The notes: generated by a model not told the origin, from the sequence alone. A stretch of 13,017 nt of DNA from an uncultured Porphyromonadaceae bacterium (GCA_900547825.1 URII01000061.1:1-13017), one strand, 5' to 3'; shown: positions 1 to 8,096, counted from the first letter of the stretch. Program-made: numbers and translations.

Positions 1-124
1 TCACGTTACAAAACTTGACCGCGTTTATTTTGCAGGACTCACAAAGAAGAATCTTCCGCGCGGACGCTGGCGTTATCTCACTCAGGAAGAAGTAAACTTC
101 CTCAAGATGGGATCATTCGAATAA
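1..124 (+). CDS. rRNA pseudouridine synthase (RsuA/RluB family), C-terminal end only
   Basis: An open frame runs in from the left edge (first full codon at base 2) and ends at TAA 122-124, giving 40 residues. The tail reads LDRVYFAGLTKKNLPRGRW followed by RYLTQEEVNFLKMG. This is the characteristic C-terminus of the large Bacteroidetes RsuA/RluB-type proteins, which convert a uridine of 23S rRNA to pseudouridine. The region seen is the end of the catalytic fold; the S4 RNA-binding domain and catalytic Asp lie outside the window. It runs in the same direction as asnS with a 44-base gap and no obvious terminator or TAnnTTTG promoter between them, so the two are probably cotranscribed. The family call rests on recalled similarity of a short tail; the exact target nucleotide cannot be told. 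Confidence 0.72.
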   Translation, partial: HVTKLDRVYFAGLTKKNLPRGRWRYLTQEEVNFLKMGSFE

Positions 125-168
125 TCCAATCAGTTGCTTAAAATCACCATCATTCATTGAAATAAATA

Positions 169-1551
169 ATGAAACCGACCAAAATCACCCAGCTCCTTGA
201 TCCGGCTATGGCAGGACATGATGTCACAGCCATGGGCTGGGTAAGGACCCGCCGTGGCAACAAGCATGTACAGTTTGTGGCCCTTAACGACGGTTCCACC
301 ATTAAGAACCTACAGATAGTGTTCGACATGTCCCGGTTCTCCGACGAACAGCTTAAACCGGTAACCACCGGAAGCTCCATTGCTGTAACAGGCAAGCTTG
401 TCCAGTCAATGGGCAAAGGACAGACAGTTGAGATCCAGGCCGACACATTGCATATATTCGGCAGCGCCGATCCTGAGAAATATCCGCTACAGAAAAAAGG
501 CCATTCTTTGGAATTTCTGCGCGAGATAGCCCATCTTCGTCCGAGAACTAACACATTCGGCGCTGTGCTCCGAGTGCGGTCGCTCCTTGCTTTCGCCATA
601 CACAAATTTTTCAACGAAAAGGGTTTCTTCTATCTGAACACCCCGCTCATCACAGCAAGCGACTGCGAGGGCGCCGGAGCAATGTTCCAGGTAACCACCC
701 TTGACATGAACAACCTTCCACGCACAGAGGAGGGAAAAGTGGATTACTCGTCCGATTTCTTCGGCAAAGCTGCCGCACTCACAGTGTCAGGACAGCTTGA
801 AGGAGAACTCGGGGCCACTGCATTAGGCGCCATCTATACTTTCGGTCCTACATTCCGTGCCGAGAACTCCAACACGCCCCGCCACCTTTCAGAATTCTGG
901 ATGATAGAGCCTGAAATGGCTTTCTACGAGATAAAGGAGAATATGGATCTTGCCGAGGAATTCATCAAATACTGTATATCCTACGCGTTGGAACATGCCA
1001 AGGATGACATAGAATTCCTTGCCGAGATGTACGATAAGGATCTGGTAGAGCGCCTGCGCCATGTCGTATCCACCGACTTCGTGCGTCTCACCTATTCCGA
1101 AGGCGTGAAGATTCTCGAAGAATCGGGACGCAAATTCGATTTCTCGGTATATTGGGGTGCCGATCTCCAGAGCGAACACGAACGCTATCTGGTGGAGGAA
1201 CACTTTAAAAAACCTGTTATCCTCACGGACTATCCCAAAGAGATCAAGGCTTTCTACATGAAACAGAACGAGGACGGAAAGACTGTCCGCGCCATGGACG
1301 TACTGTTCCCGAAAATCGGTGAAATAATAGGTGGTTCGGAACGAGAAGAAAACTTCGACAAGCTCATGGAGCGTATCGAGACTCTCGGAATTCCGATGAA
1401 AGACATGTGGTGGTATCTCGATACACGACGTTTCGGCACAGTACCCCACTCCGGATTCGGTTTAGGCTTCGAGCGGCTGTTTGTTACAGGTATGACCAAT
1501 ATCCGCGACGTCATACCTTTCCCCCGCACTCCAGGCAACGCAGAGTTCTGA
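169..1551 (+). CDS. asnS: Asparaginyl-tRNA synthetase
   Basis: This cytoplasmic class IIb aminoacyl-tRNA synthetase charges tRNA-Asn with asparagine using ATP. The protein has 460 residues, normal for bacterial AsnRS. Residues 18-100 form the OB-fold anticodon-binding domain (GWVRTRRGNKHVQFVALNDG near 23-42). The class II catalytic core follows: motif 1 around 147-161 (FFNEKGFFYLNTPLI), motif 2 around 225-252 (FGPTFRAENSNTPRHLSEFW, then MIEPEMAF), and motif 3 at 429-438 (GFGLGFERLF). The segment NTPRHLSEFWMIEPE and the insertion near 180-200 separate AsnRS from AspRS and LysRS. The ATG follows an A/T-rich stretch (gaaataaata) with no Shine-Dalgarno, as is usual in Bacteroidetes. The gene stands 44 bases after the pseudouridine synthase and ends at a strong hairpin terminator. 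Nothing appears truncated. Confidence 0.97.
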   Translation: MKPTKITQLLDPAMAGHDVTAMGWVRTRRGNKHVQFVALNDGSTIKNLQIVFDMSRFSDEQLKPVTTGSSIAVTGKLVQSMGKGQTVEIQADTLHIFGSADPEKYPLQKKGHSLEFLREIAHLRPRTNTFGAVLRVRSLLAFAIHKFFNEKGFFYLNTPLITASDCEGAGAMFQVTTLDMNNLPRTEEGKVDYSSDFFGKAAALTVSGQLEGELGATALGAIYTFGPTFRAENSNTPRHLSEFWMIEPEMAFYEIKENMDLAEEFIKYCISYALEHAKDDIEFLAEMYDKDLVERLRHVVSTDFVRLTYSEGVKILEESGRKFDFSVYWGADLQSEHERYLVEEHFKKPVILTDYPKEIKAFYMKQNEDGKTVRAMDVLFPKIGEIIGGSEREENFDKLMERIETLGIPMKDMWWYLDTRRFGTVPHSGFGLGFERLFVTGMTNIRDVIPFPRTPGNAEF

Positions 1552-1572
1552 CAATATATCATATAAATAAAG

Positions 1573-1610
1573 ACCGAGGGTACTTCTTCAATAACAGTGC
1601 CCTCGGTTTT
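1573..1610. terminator. Bidirectional intrinsic terminator between asnS and dnaG
   Basis: An 11-bp stem pairs ACCGAGGGTAC (1573-1583) with GTGCCCTCGGT (1597-1607). It has one T-G wobble and a 13-base loop, and ends in TTTT at 1607-1610. It lies 21 bases after the asnS stop and 23 bases before the dnaG stop, which is on the other strand. On the minus strand the stem is followed by a T-rich stretch (ctttatttatat), so it can plausibly end both convergent transcripts. Confidence 0.85.
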
Positions 1611-1632
1611 ATCTTACAGTGCCACGAATATT

Positions 1633-3849
1633 TTACCGTGCTGTCAGAATCCTTTCTCCGAGAATGCGGGCAAACTCCTTGCGTATGCCAATCAGATCCG
1701 CTTTCTCTTTCATCAGCGACATCAGCCGGTCAACATCATTGGCCCGTGCGGCATAATCGATATCATTCTGCACCGCCTGAATACGGAAGCCGAGAATAGC
1801 ATCCTTCCATTCATAAAGAGCCCGCGGCACAAACTCAGCCAATCGCTCACGCTCTGACTCCACGTGAGCATATTTGGTATGCACCTTACTCAGCACATAT
1901 TTATCTGAACCAAGCTCTGTGGCAAGCTTACGGAATGTATCATCGGGCGAGGAGGACAGTTGCTTCAATATAAAATCCGTACGAAAAGTTTCCACTATGG
2001 CCTTATGTGCAGCCTCCACATCCGATCTCAGCTGCTGTTCAAGAGCTGTAGCCGACGAGAGGTCCTCGGCCTTGGCCCTTATTTCCTCGAAACCCGCTCG
2101 CAACCGTTTGTCAGCATCAGCCGACGCACGAGCCGTCACTTCGTCAAGCAGTTGTGGGAATGCTTCCCGACACAACCGAAGTATCTCGGCAAAACACCGT
2201 GAATAACCTGCATGAGAAAATGCAATGGAGTCAGCCTGCAATTCATCGGATATGTAATCAGCCACCGTGACACCTGTTTCATTTCCGTTCTCGTCATATA
2301 CGCGGCATAGCTCCACAGCACCGTATTTGATGGCATACATAAGCGCTTTGCGTTCAAAAGGATGTATAGGTGATGGAGCAATGTTTTCTGTTTTCACCCC
2401 TCCGGTATCGGCGGCAGCATCGGACACTATCACCGGACTTGCAGATGGCGATTGCGGCAGAGACGCTATATCCGCGTCTGCATCGTTCACACGTACTTCA
2501 CGCGACTCCGATTCAAGCCTACGTGCCACCATACGTGCCAACTGCAGATTGACCGTATGATCATCAATCCCCATAAGCCGGCTGCATTCGGCCACATATA
2601 CATCGCGTGTAACCGGATCACTGACCATTGATATTGAGCGTATCACACTGTTTATGGCATCGGCTCGCGCAGTAGGGTCACCATGAGTGTCCTTCAGCAG
2701 AATATCAGTTTTAAATCTTATAAAATCAGTCTCATTGGCTGCTATATAATCCTGAAGTTCCTGTGTGGTATGTGACTGCGAAAATGAATCGGGATCCTCT
2801 CCTTCCGGCAGCAGCAGCACCTTTATCTTCAACCCTTCAGCCAGCAGCATGTCTATACCTCTCAGTGATGCCTTTATTCCTGCGGGATCGCTGTCATAAA
2901 TTACGGTGACATTCTCGCTGAAACGCCTTATCAGCTTTATCTGATTTACTGTAAGAGCTGTGCCGGATGAGGCCACCACATTCTCCACTCCGTTCTGATG
3001 CATGGATATAACATCCATATATCCCTCCACCAATATCGTTTTATTGGCACGGGCTATAGCCTGTTTGGCCTGATAGAGACCGTAAAGCTCATTGCTCTTG
3101 TGATATACGGCGCTCTCCGGCGAATTCACATATTTGGCAATCTTCTTATCATTCCGGAGTGTACGGCCACCGAATGCCACCACTTTACCCGACACGGAAA
3201 AAACCGGATAAATCACACGGCCTCGGAAACGGTCATACATTCCGCCGCGTTCACGACGCGCACACAAGCCAGTAGCCTCAAGATATTTCTCACTGAATCC
3301 CTTTTGAGTGGCATAGTCATACAGAACGGTCAGTCCTTCAAGCGCATAACCGAGCTGAAACTTTTTTATCATCAGATCGTTTATGCCGCGGTGGCGGAAA
3401 TAGGAAAGTCCGATGTCACGGCCGTCGTCAGTATCCGTGAGATTTGAAGAGAAGTGCTTCAAGGCCATTTCATTTACAGCCATCATGCTCTCACGCTCGG
3501 TGATACGCTCATTCTCCTCAGGCGTGAGTTCCCGTTCCTCCACTTCTATATTATATTTGGCGGCAAGGTGGCGCATAGCCTCCTGATATGACCATCCCTC
3601 TATTTCCATCAGAAAACTGACAGCAGTGCCCCCTTTCTGACATGTAAAGCATTTGCATATGCCTCGTGAGGGTGATACGGAAAATGATGGATTACGCTCA
3701 TTATGAAACGGGCATAATCCGCGCAGACTCGAACCATGACGGCGGAGCTTGACATAATCGCCCACCACTTCCTCTATTTTTACTGCGGCAAGGATCCGTT
3801 GTATTGTTTCAGGGGATATTCTGCTCATCCTGTTGGATATTCTGTTCAT
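1633..3849 (-). CDS. dnaG: DNA primase DnaG
   Basis: DnaG makes the short RNA primers used by the replisome, working with the DnaB helicase. The N-terminal zinc-binding domain shows CPFHNERNPSFSV at 46-58 and CFTC at 67-70 (ligands C46, H49, C67, C70). The RNA polymerase core follows, with YDRFRGRVIYPV at 205-216. The TOPRIM fold has EGYMD at 275-279 (catalytic E275) and DSDPAG at 319-324 (metal-binding D319 and D321). A low-complexity, acidic and Ser/Pro-rich linker at about 447-495 leads to a helical C-terminal part at 496-738, expected to bind DnaB. At 738 residues it is longer than the roughly 580 of E. coli DnaG, mostly through the linker and C-terminus. The ATG at 3849 lies 6 bases after the tilS stop; an in-frame ATG at 3828 (residue 8) is an alternative. 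The gene ends at the terminator shared with asnS. Confidence 0.97.
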   Translation of the reverse strand: MNRISNRMSRISPETIQRILAAVKIEEVVGDYVKLRRHGSSLRGLCPFHNERNPSFSVSPSRGICKCFTCQKGGTAVSFLMEIEGWSYQEAMRHLAAKYNIEVEERELTPEENERITERESMMAVNEMALKHFSSNLTDTDDGRDIGLSYFRHRGINDLMIKKFQLGYALEGLTVLYDYATQKGFSEKYLEATGLCARRERGGMYDRFRGRVIYPVFSVSGKVVAFGGRTLRNDKKIAKYVNSPESAVYHKSNELYGLYQAKQAIARANKTILVEGYMDVISMHQNGVENVVASSGTALTVNQIKLIRRFSENVTVIYDSDPAGIKASLRGIDMLLAEGLKIKVLLLPEGEDPDSFSQSHTTQELQDYIAANETDFIRFKTDILLKDTHGDPTARADAINSVIRSISMVSDPVTRDVYVAECSRLMGIDDHTVNLQLARMVARRLESESREVRVNDADADIASLPQSPSASPVIVSDAAADTGGVKTENIAPSPIHPFERKALMYAIKYGAVELCRVYDENGNETGVTVADYISDELQADSIAFSHAGYSRCFAEILRLCREAFPQLLDEVTARASADADKRLRAGFEEIRAKAEDLSSATALEQQLRSDVEAAHKAIVETFRTDFILKQLSSSPDDTFRKLATELGSDKYVLSKVHTKYAHVESERERLAEFVPRALYEWKDAILGFRIQAVQNDIDYAARANDVDRLMSLMKEKADLIGIRKEFARILGERILTAR

Positions 3850-3855
3850 GCAAAT

Positions 3856-5181
3856 TTAGCACATTACACCATTATCCGCAACTGCGGCATCGAGCATTAT
3901 AATTTCAGTGGTCGAGGCCGTGACCGGGAAATGACGCGACGCAATGACACCGGGAACCCATATTACCGTCCCGTTGCGTGTAAGCACTTTCAAAGTACGT
4001 TTCTGCGACAGGCTGTAATGACGGTCACTGAACACATCGCTGAGTTTACGTGAGCCTGAACGCATACCGAAGGGAGCAATACGCATTCCATCACACCATG
4101 GTTCAAGCCTGAACTCCGGGGCGCCATCAAGCAAAGATATATCAAACCATACCTTATATGGATCGCGCATCGGATGAAATTCGCTACGTGATATCTTCTT
4201 CATGATCCATGGTCCGTCAGAAAGCGACGCGAGCGTTTCCGCCTGCCCTCGCTCGCCGGCCAATGGCAACAGTTTCATCCCATGCAGCTCATAGGTGCCG
4301 AAAATACGGCCCGACCGACCTGCTCCGGCCACAATATCCGACGCCATTGCCATTGTAATGCCGGCGTCACGCAATATATGCCACAATACAAACGATGCAA
4401 ATTTGCCTTCTAAGTCAATAATTCCGGCTACGTCAACCGCCCCGGTGGCCGAATCGATATACCGTTCACGCTTCTTTGCAAACACATAATCCAGAAACCG
4501 GCTTTCCTCAGCCAACGCGCCCATCGACACTTTAATGCCGACTGTAGATTCAGGTATCTGCTCTCGGATTGCGGGAAGAATCACATTACGGATCCGGTTA
4601 CGGCGGAAATCATTTTCAGCATTCGTGGAATCATCCACCCAGCTCTCCCCTATGCTACGGAGATAGGACTCCGCATCAGCTCGGGAGCAGCCGAGCATAG
4701 GGCGCACAATCAGGCCGTTGACCGGCTTCATGCCGCGCAAGCCCGTTATACCGGTTCCCCGAAACAGGTTAAGAAACAATGTCTCGACATTGTCGTCGGA
4801 ATGATGAGCCACCGCCACTGCCTTATAATCATGCTTCCCGGCCATGGCACGAAACCATTCATAACGCAGATCCCGACATGCCATTTCCACAGAGCAGCCG
4901 GTGGATTTCATATAACCGGCAACATCCGGTTCGTAAAGATGAAACGGCACACCGATGCGGGCGCACAGCGACTTCACAAATTGTTCATCACGCACACTCT
5001 CGTCGCCACGCAGATGAAAATCGCAATGCAGGACCTCACAGTCAAGCCCGAGCCTTACCAGAGCCATGAGCAAAGCAGTGGAGTCAGCACCACCGCTCAC
5101 TGCCACGCCTATTTTATCCCGTCCCGGAACAAGCCCTACCTTATCAAGGTCTATATTTAATATTTCCTCAGCCAATGTCAT
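3856..5181 (-). CDS. tilS: tRNA(Ile)-lysidine synthase TilS
   Basis: TilS attaches lysine to C34 of the CAU-anticodon tRNA-Ile using ATP, so that the tRNA reads AUA codons and is charged with isoleucine. From the ATG at 5181 the protein has 441 residues. The PP-loop SGGADST is at 29-35. HHSDDNVET is at 126-134, followed by the family stretch NLFRGTGITGLRGM, and DSTN with FRRNRIRN lies at 184-199. The C-terminal TilS domain covers about 360-430 (GSRKLSDVFSD, then WVPGVIASRHF). An upstream GTG at 5196 would add MLKDS, but the ATG is preferred because it gives a smaller overlap with neuC (14 instead of 29 bases). The gene is thus probably translationally coupled to neuC upstream, and it lies 6 bases before dnaG. 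The enzyme is normally essential. Confidence 0.95.
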   Translation of the reverse strand: MTLAEEILNIDLDKVGLVPGRDKIGVAVSGGADSTALLMALVRLGLDCEVLHCDFHLRGDESVRDEQFVKSLCARIGVPFHLYEPDVAGYMKSTGCSVEMACRDLRYEWFRAMAGKHDYKAVAVAHHSDDNVETLFLNLFRGTGITGLRGMKPVNGLIVRPMLGCSRADAESYLRSIGESWVDDSTNAENDFRRNRIRNVILPAIREQIPESTVGIKVSMGALAEESRFLDYVFAKKRERYIDSATGAVDVAGIIDLEGKFASFVLWHILRDAGITMAMASDIVAGAGRSGRIFGTYELHGMKLLPLAGERGQAETLASLSDGPWIMKKISRSEFHPMRDPYKVWFDISLLDGAPEFRLEPWCDGMRIAPFGMRSGSRKLSDVFSDRHYSLSQKRTLKVLTRNGTVIWVPGVIASRHFPVTASTTEIIMLDAAVADNGVMC

Positions 5182-6328
5182 AGAATCTTTTAACACGCAA
5201 GGATTCGATATCAGCAGAAACTATAGCATCCACGATACGTTGTAGAGTATCAGGTTTTTCATAAGGGTTTTCCTTCCGTGAGGCCAATGCTTTCATATCA
5301 GCCGACACTGCCCGTGCCAAAGCTTCTGCTATTTCATCCTCGCCATCACCGCAATGTATTACCGATGGGGCGGCTATACGCCCACGCTGTCTTATTCCGA
5401 TATCCACTGTGGGAATTCCCATTGAAGGCACCTCTACTATTCCGCTCGACGAGTTGCCTACAACAGCATCAACAAACTGCATGGCTGAAAGATAGCGTCT
5501 CATTCCCAACGAAGGCACCACCTTGACACGTTCTGGACTACTTGCCGCATATTCCTCTATCTCATCTATAATTATCCGCCCGCGCGGATCATTATTGGGA
5601 TATGTGATAAGCACATTATGATCCTTAAAACGGTCAAGAGCCCGGAACAGGGCGCGGCAACGACCTGCCACATCGCCAGGATCAAGCGTAGCGGGATGGT
5701 ATGTCACCAGAAATGACGGACAGGAAAAATCAAATCCGACAGAATCCGACAGTTCCCGGCAATCCATCAGCTTTACAGAACGTATGTTATGGATTCCTAT
5801 TGCCCCGGTGTTGATAACCAGGGCCGGATTCTCACCCATTGCAATGACACGTTTGCGGTACGGTTCGGTGGCTGTAAGATGCAATGCCGACATTTTGGTT
5901 ATGGCATGGCGTATGCAATCATCCACCGCACCTTCCGAAATCTCGCCTCCCGCAATATGGACTATGGGTATTCCGCACATCAGGGCGGCGCTCGCAGCGG
6001 CCAGCATCTCATATCGGTCGCCGAGGATCACAACCAAATCAGGCTTTATTTCGGAAAAGGCCTCAGCCATCCCTTCCATACAACGGGCCATTCCTTTCAC
6101 GGAACCCAAGGCCGTACCGTCGGGGCGCCCCATATCCACTTCAACCGGCTTAAATCCATCGGCCACTATATCATCCACAGTATGACCATATTCCTCAAGC
6201 AGATGCATGTTAGTGGCCAGCACCGTGAGTTTTACATCCGGACGCAGAGCGAGGGCTTTTGCGATTGGACACAAAAGCCCCCACTCTGCACGGGTACCGG
6301 TGACTATAGCTATTTTTCTCTGCGACAT
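5168..6328 (-). CDS. neuC: UDP-N-acetylglucosamine 2-epimerase, hydrolysing (NeuC family)
   Basis: NeuC-type enzymes turn UDP-GlcNAc into free ManNAc and UDP, the first step towards sialic acids; close relatives act on UDP-diacetamido sugars. From the ATG at 6328 the protein has 386 residues, the usual family length. It has the GT-B-like epimerase fold: KIAIVTGTRAEWGLL at the N-terminus, GDRYEML near 103-109, HIAGGEISEGAVDD near 124-137, VTYHPATLDP near 208-217, and GNSSSGIVEVPSMGIPTVDIG near 291-311. GGEISEG and GNSSSGI mark the hydrolysing NeuC/LegG subgroup rather than the non-hydrolysing WecB enzymes. Upstream ATGs at 6337 and 6334 are in frame. The 6328 start is chosen because family members begin just before KIAIVTGTRAE and because a promoter -7 element ends only 4 bases before 6337. 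No neuB, neuA or glycosyltransferase gene is nearby. The 3' end overlaps tilS. The exact substrate is inferred. Confidence 0.88.
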   Translation of the reverse strand: MSQRKIAIVTGTRAEWGLLCPIAKALALRPDVKLTVLATNMHLLEEYGHTVDDIVADGFKPVEVDMGRPDGTALGSVKGMARCMEGMAEAFSEIKPDLVVILGDRYEMLAAASAALMCGIPIVHIAGGEISEGAVDDCIRHAITKMSALHLTATEPYRKRVIAMGENPALVINTGAIGIHNIRSVKLMDCRELSDSVGFDFSCPSFLVTYHPATLDPGDVAGRCRALFRALDRFKDHNVLITYPNNDPRGRIIIDEIEEYAASSPERVKVVPSLGMRRYLSAMQFVDAVVGNSSSGIVEVPSMGIPTVDIGIRQRGRIAAPSVIHCGDGEDEIAEALARAVSADMKALASRKENPYEKPDTLQRIVDAIVSADIESLRVKRFYDIG

Positions 6329-6340
6329 GTTCATCATATC

Positions 6341-6370
6341 GCAAAGTTACATTTTTACCCTAAGTTTTCA
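6341..6370 (-). promoter_or_regulatory. Probable Bacteroidetes-type promoter for neuC-tilS-dnaG
   Basis: Read on the minus strand, TAACTTTGC (6349 down to 6341) is a full match to the Bacteroidetes -7 element TAnnTTTG. The expected -33 position, about 20 bases upstream, holds only CTG in place of TTG, so that half is weak. Transcription would begin near 6338, making the mRNA leaderless for an ATG at 6337 or giving a leader of about 10 bases for the ATG at 6328. The position in the 54-base gap after tpx suggests the neuC unit can be transcribed separately from tpx. Confidence 0.5.
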
Positions 6371-6382
6371 GCTAAAGCCGGC

Positions 6383-6898
6383 TCATTTATTTTCCAATGA
6401 CTTTATAACTCCGAGAGCAGCTTTATAGTCAGGTTCGTCGGTTATCTCATTCACGAGCTCCCGATATGCAACCTTTCCGTCAGGAGATATGACCACAACT
6501 GCCCGCGCCAAAAGACCTTTCAGAGGGCCGTCTATCATCATAACGCCATAGTCCTTGGCAAAATCGGCATCACGGAATGCGGAAGCAAATGTCACATCCT
6601 TTATTCCCTCAAGCGTACAAAAACGGCTCATGGCAAAAGGAAGATCCATCGACACACATACCACCTTCACTCCCGGAAGTGCGGCTGCCTCCTCATTGAA
6701 CCGGCGCACAGAGCGGGCACAAACCTCAGTGTCAAGGCTCGGGAATATATTCAATACCACTGTATGACCTTTCATATCGGCACTTTTCACTTCGCCGAGA
6801 TCTGTCCCGGCAAGTTTGAATTCCGGGGCCACACTGCCTACGGTGGGAACAAAACCGTAAGCATGAACTTCATTACCTTTAAAATGCAATGTTTCCAT
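6383..6898 (-). CDS. tpx: Thiol peroxidase Tpx (atypical 2-Cys peroxiredoxin)
   Basis: Tpx reduces hydrogen peroxide and organic peroxides and is recycled by thioredoxin. The protein has 171 residues from the ATG at 6898. Upstream in-frame codons reach 7066, but they overlap the preceding gene and show no similarity, and METLHFKGNEVHAYG is a standard Tpx N-terminus. The peroxidatic cysteine is C60 in FPSLDTEVCARSVRRFNEE. The resolving cysteine is C94 in SMDLPFAMSRFC, matching the spacing of E. coli Tpx. The C-terminus shows the family stretch ARAVVVISPDGKVAYRELV. It lies 31 bases downstream of the LolA/thioredoxin-like gene, a gap with no clear promoter, so readthrough is likely. Length and both catalytic cysteines are intact. 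Confidence 0.96.
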   Translation of the reverse strand: METLHFKGNEVHAYGFVPTVGSVAPEFKLAGTDLGEVKSADMKGHTVVLNIFPSLDTEVCARSVRRFNEEAAALPGVKVVCVSMDLPFAMSRFCTLEGIKDVTFASAFRDADFAKDYGVMMIDGPLKGLLARAVVVISPDGKVAYRELVNEITDEPDYKAALGVIKSLENK

Positions 6899-6929
6899 AT
6901 CTGTTATTATCAATTTAATGTTTATTCTA

Positions 6930-8096
6930 TCAGTCAAGCAATGCCATCTGCTGCATGACAATGGCGGGTAGATCCTTGTTATATCCTGTGCGCACAAACG
7001 CCACTTTACCGGTACGGTCACAAACCACCACCGAAGGATATGCGGTGACACCGCAGTCACGGGCAAAACCTTTCACACTCATAAGCACTTTTTCATTAGC
7101 GGCCAATGGCATGAGCAATTCCTCTGCCTCATCAGTAACGTTTCCGTTAAAAGCCCATATCACAGCTACCTCAGTGGGCAACAGAGCCGTTTCCCGACGT
7201 ATTTCTGAAATCAAATCCTCCGAAGCAGAATTTCCGGCTTCCACAAATGCCATTATAACCGGCGAGGAATATGGATCACCGCTACGGTGCAGTATCCGTG
7301 AACCTGAAATATCGCGCAAAGCATACGACGGGAGATTCGTCCCTACAAGCGACTCAAGACGATAATCGCTCTCTCTGCCTGAACTGAATATATCAGGATA
7401 ACACTCCATTAGAAACTGTTCATCAATGGGGCGACATTTATCGGTATCGGAAAATGTATAGTTTACCTCAATGGTCTGCTCACTGATAGTGGCCGGATTG
7501 GCTTCAATAGAAATGCGTCGCGGAAGCGAGGTCACGGGATCAAGTACATAACGCTCCTCACGCACTACCGTGCCGTCATATTGAGTAAGCACGGTAAGCA
7601 CATCCTCCGACGCCGAACTTGCCAGTTTCATATACACTGATTTATCGGCCAAATCCTTCCGGAGCTTATCAGCGAGATAACGTGGCATAAGATCCACAAA
7701 CTGGCTTGCAAACTGAACCCCGCGACCCTTTGAGGGACAGAACACATCGGGTTGGGTAACATAATGATATTCCTGAAGACGAGGGCCGCGCGAACGATAG
7801 AAATTACCGTCAAAATAAGCCGCAAAACTCTTTGACGGTCCGAGTGGAGTTTCAAGCGACATCTCGGTAAGGTAAGCTGCCGGCGCCAATGTGTCGGATC
7901 CTGTAGCTGTCTGCATAAAATCCACATCATACATCACGTCGTCGGACCGTTGGGGCAATGTAAGGGTGACGCGGGCATGGCCTGTATAGCACCTGGTAGA
8001 GTCCAGCCGGGATATAATCTCAGCTATACGGGGAGTCTGTGATTCGGCAAAAACCGATGTAAAAGCCACGGACAATAAAATTATGCGTATTCTCAT
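6930..8096 (-). CDS. Exported protein: LolA-like domain fused to a thioredoxin-like domain without redox cysteines
   Basis: I do not recognise a named family. The ATG at 8096 opens a clear signal peptide (MRIRIILLSVAFTSVFA, cleavage near residue 17), so the 388-residue protein is probably periplasmic. Residues 18 to about 245 look beta-rich and resemble the LolA/outer-membrane-lipoprotein-sorting fold (TGHARVTLTLP, then MSLETPLGPSKSFAAYFDGN, and a segment with RYVLDPVTSLPRRISIE); this assignment is by impression. Residues about 255-388 fit a TlpA-like thioredoxin fold, with the cis-proline segment GVTAYPSVVVCDRTGKVAFVR (P354). The usual FWATWCPPC position reads FVEAGNSAS, so both active-site cysteines are replaced (N289 and S292) and it should not act as a disulfide reductase. 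It precedes tpx on the same strand. The frame continues open upstream to 8207, but without coding character. Binding, chaperone or sensing roles are possible; function is unknown. Confidence 0.8.
   Translation of the reverse strand: MRIRIILLSVAFTSVFAESQTPRIAEIISRLDSTRCYTGHARVTLTLPQRSDDVMYDVDFMQTATGSDTLAPAAYLTEMSLETPLGPSKSFAAYFDGNFYRSRGPRLQEYHYVTQPDVFCPSKGRGVQFASQFVDLMPRYLADKLRKDLADKSVYMKLASSASEDVLTVLTQYDGTVVREERYVLDPVTSLPRRISIEANPATISEQTIEVNYTFSDTDKCRPIDEQFLMECYPDIFSSGRESDYRLESLVGTNLPSYALRDISGSRILHRSGDPYSSPVIMAFVEAGNSASEDLISEIRRETALLPTEVAVIWAFNGNVTDEAEELLMPLAANEKVLMSVKGFARDCGVTAYPSVVVCDRTGKVAFVRTGYNKDLPAIVMQQMALLD

Noticed and set aside
889..1449. Long open minus-strand frame (186 codons) opposite asnS
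   Set aside because: It lies wholly within the highly conserved catalytic core of asnS, has no recognisable motif, and is best explained as a shadow of that gene's codon usage.
6899..7066. Upstream extension of the tpx frame
   Set aside because: The extra 56 codons overlap the end of the preceding gene and do not resemble any Tpx N-terminus; the ATG at 6898 matches the family start.
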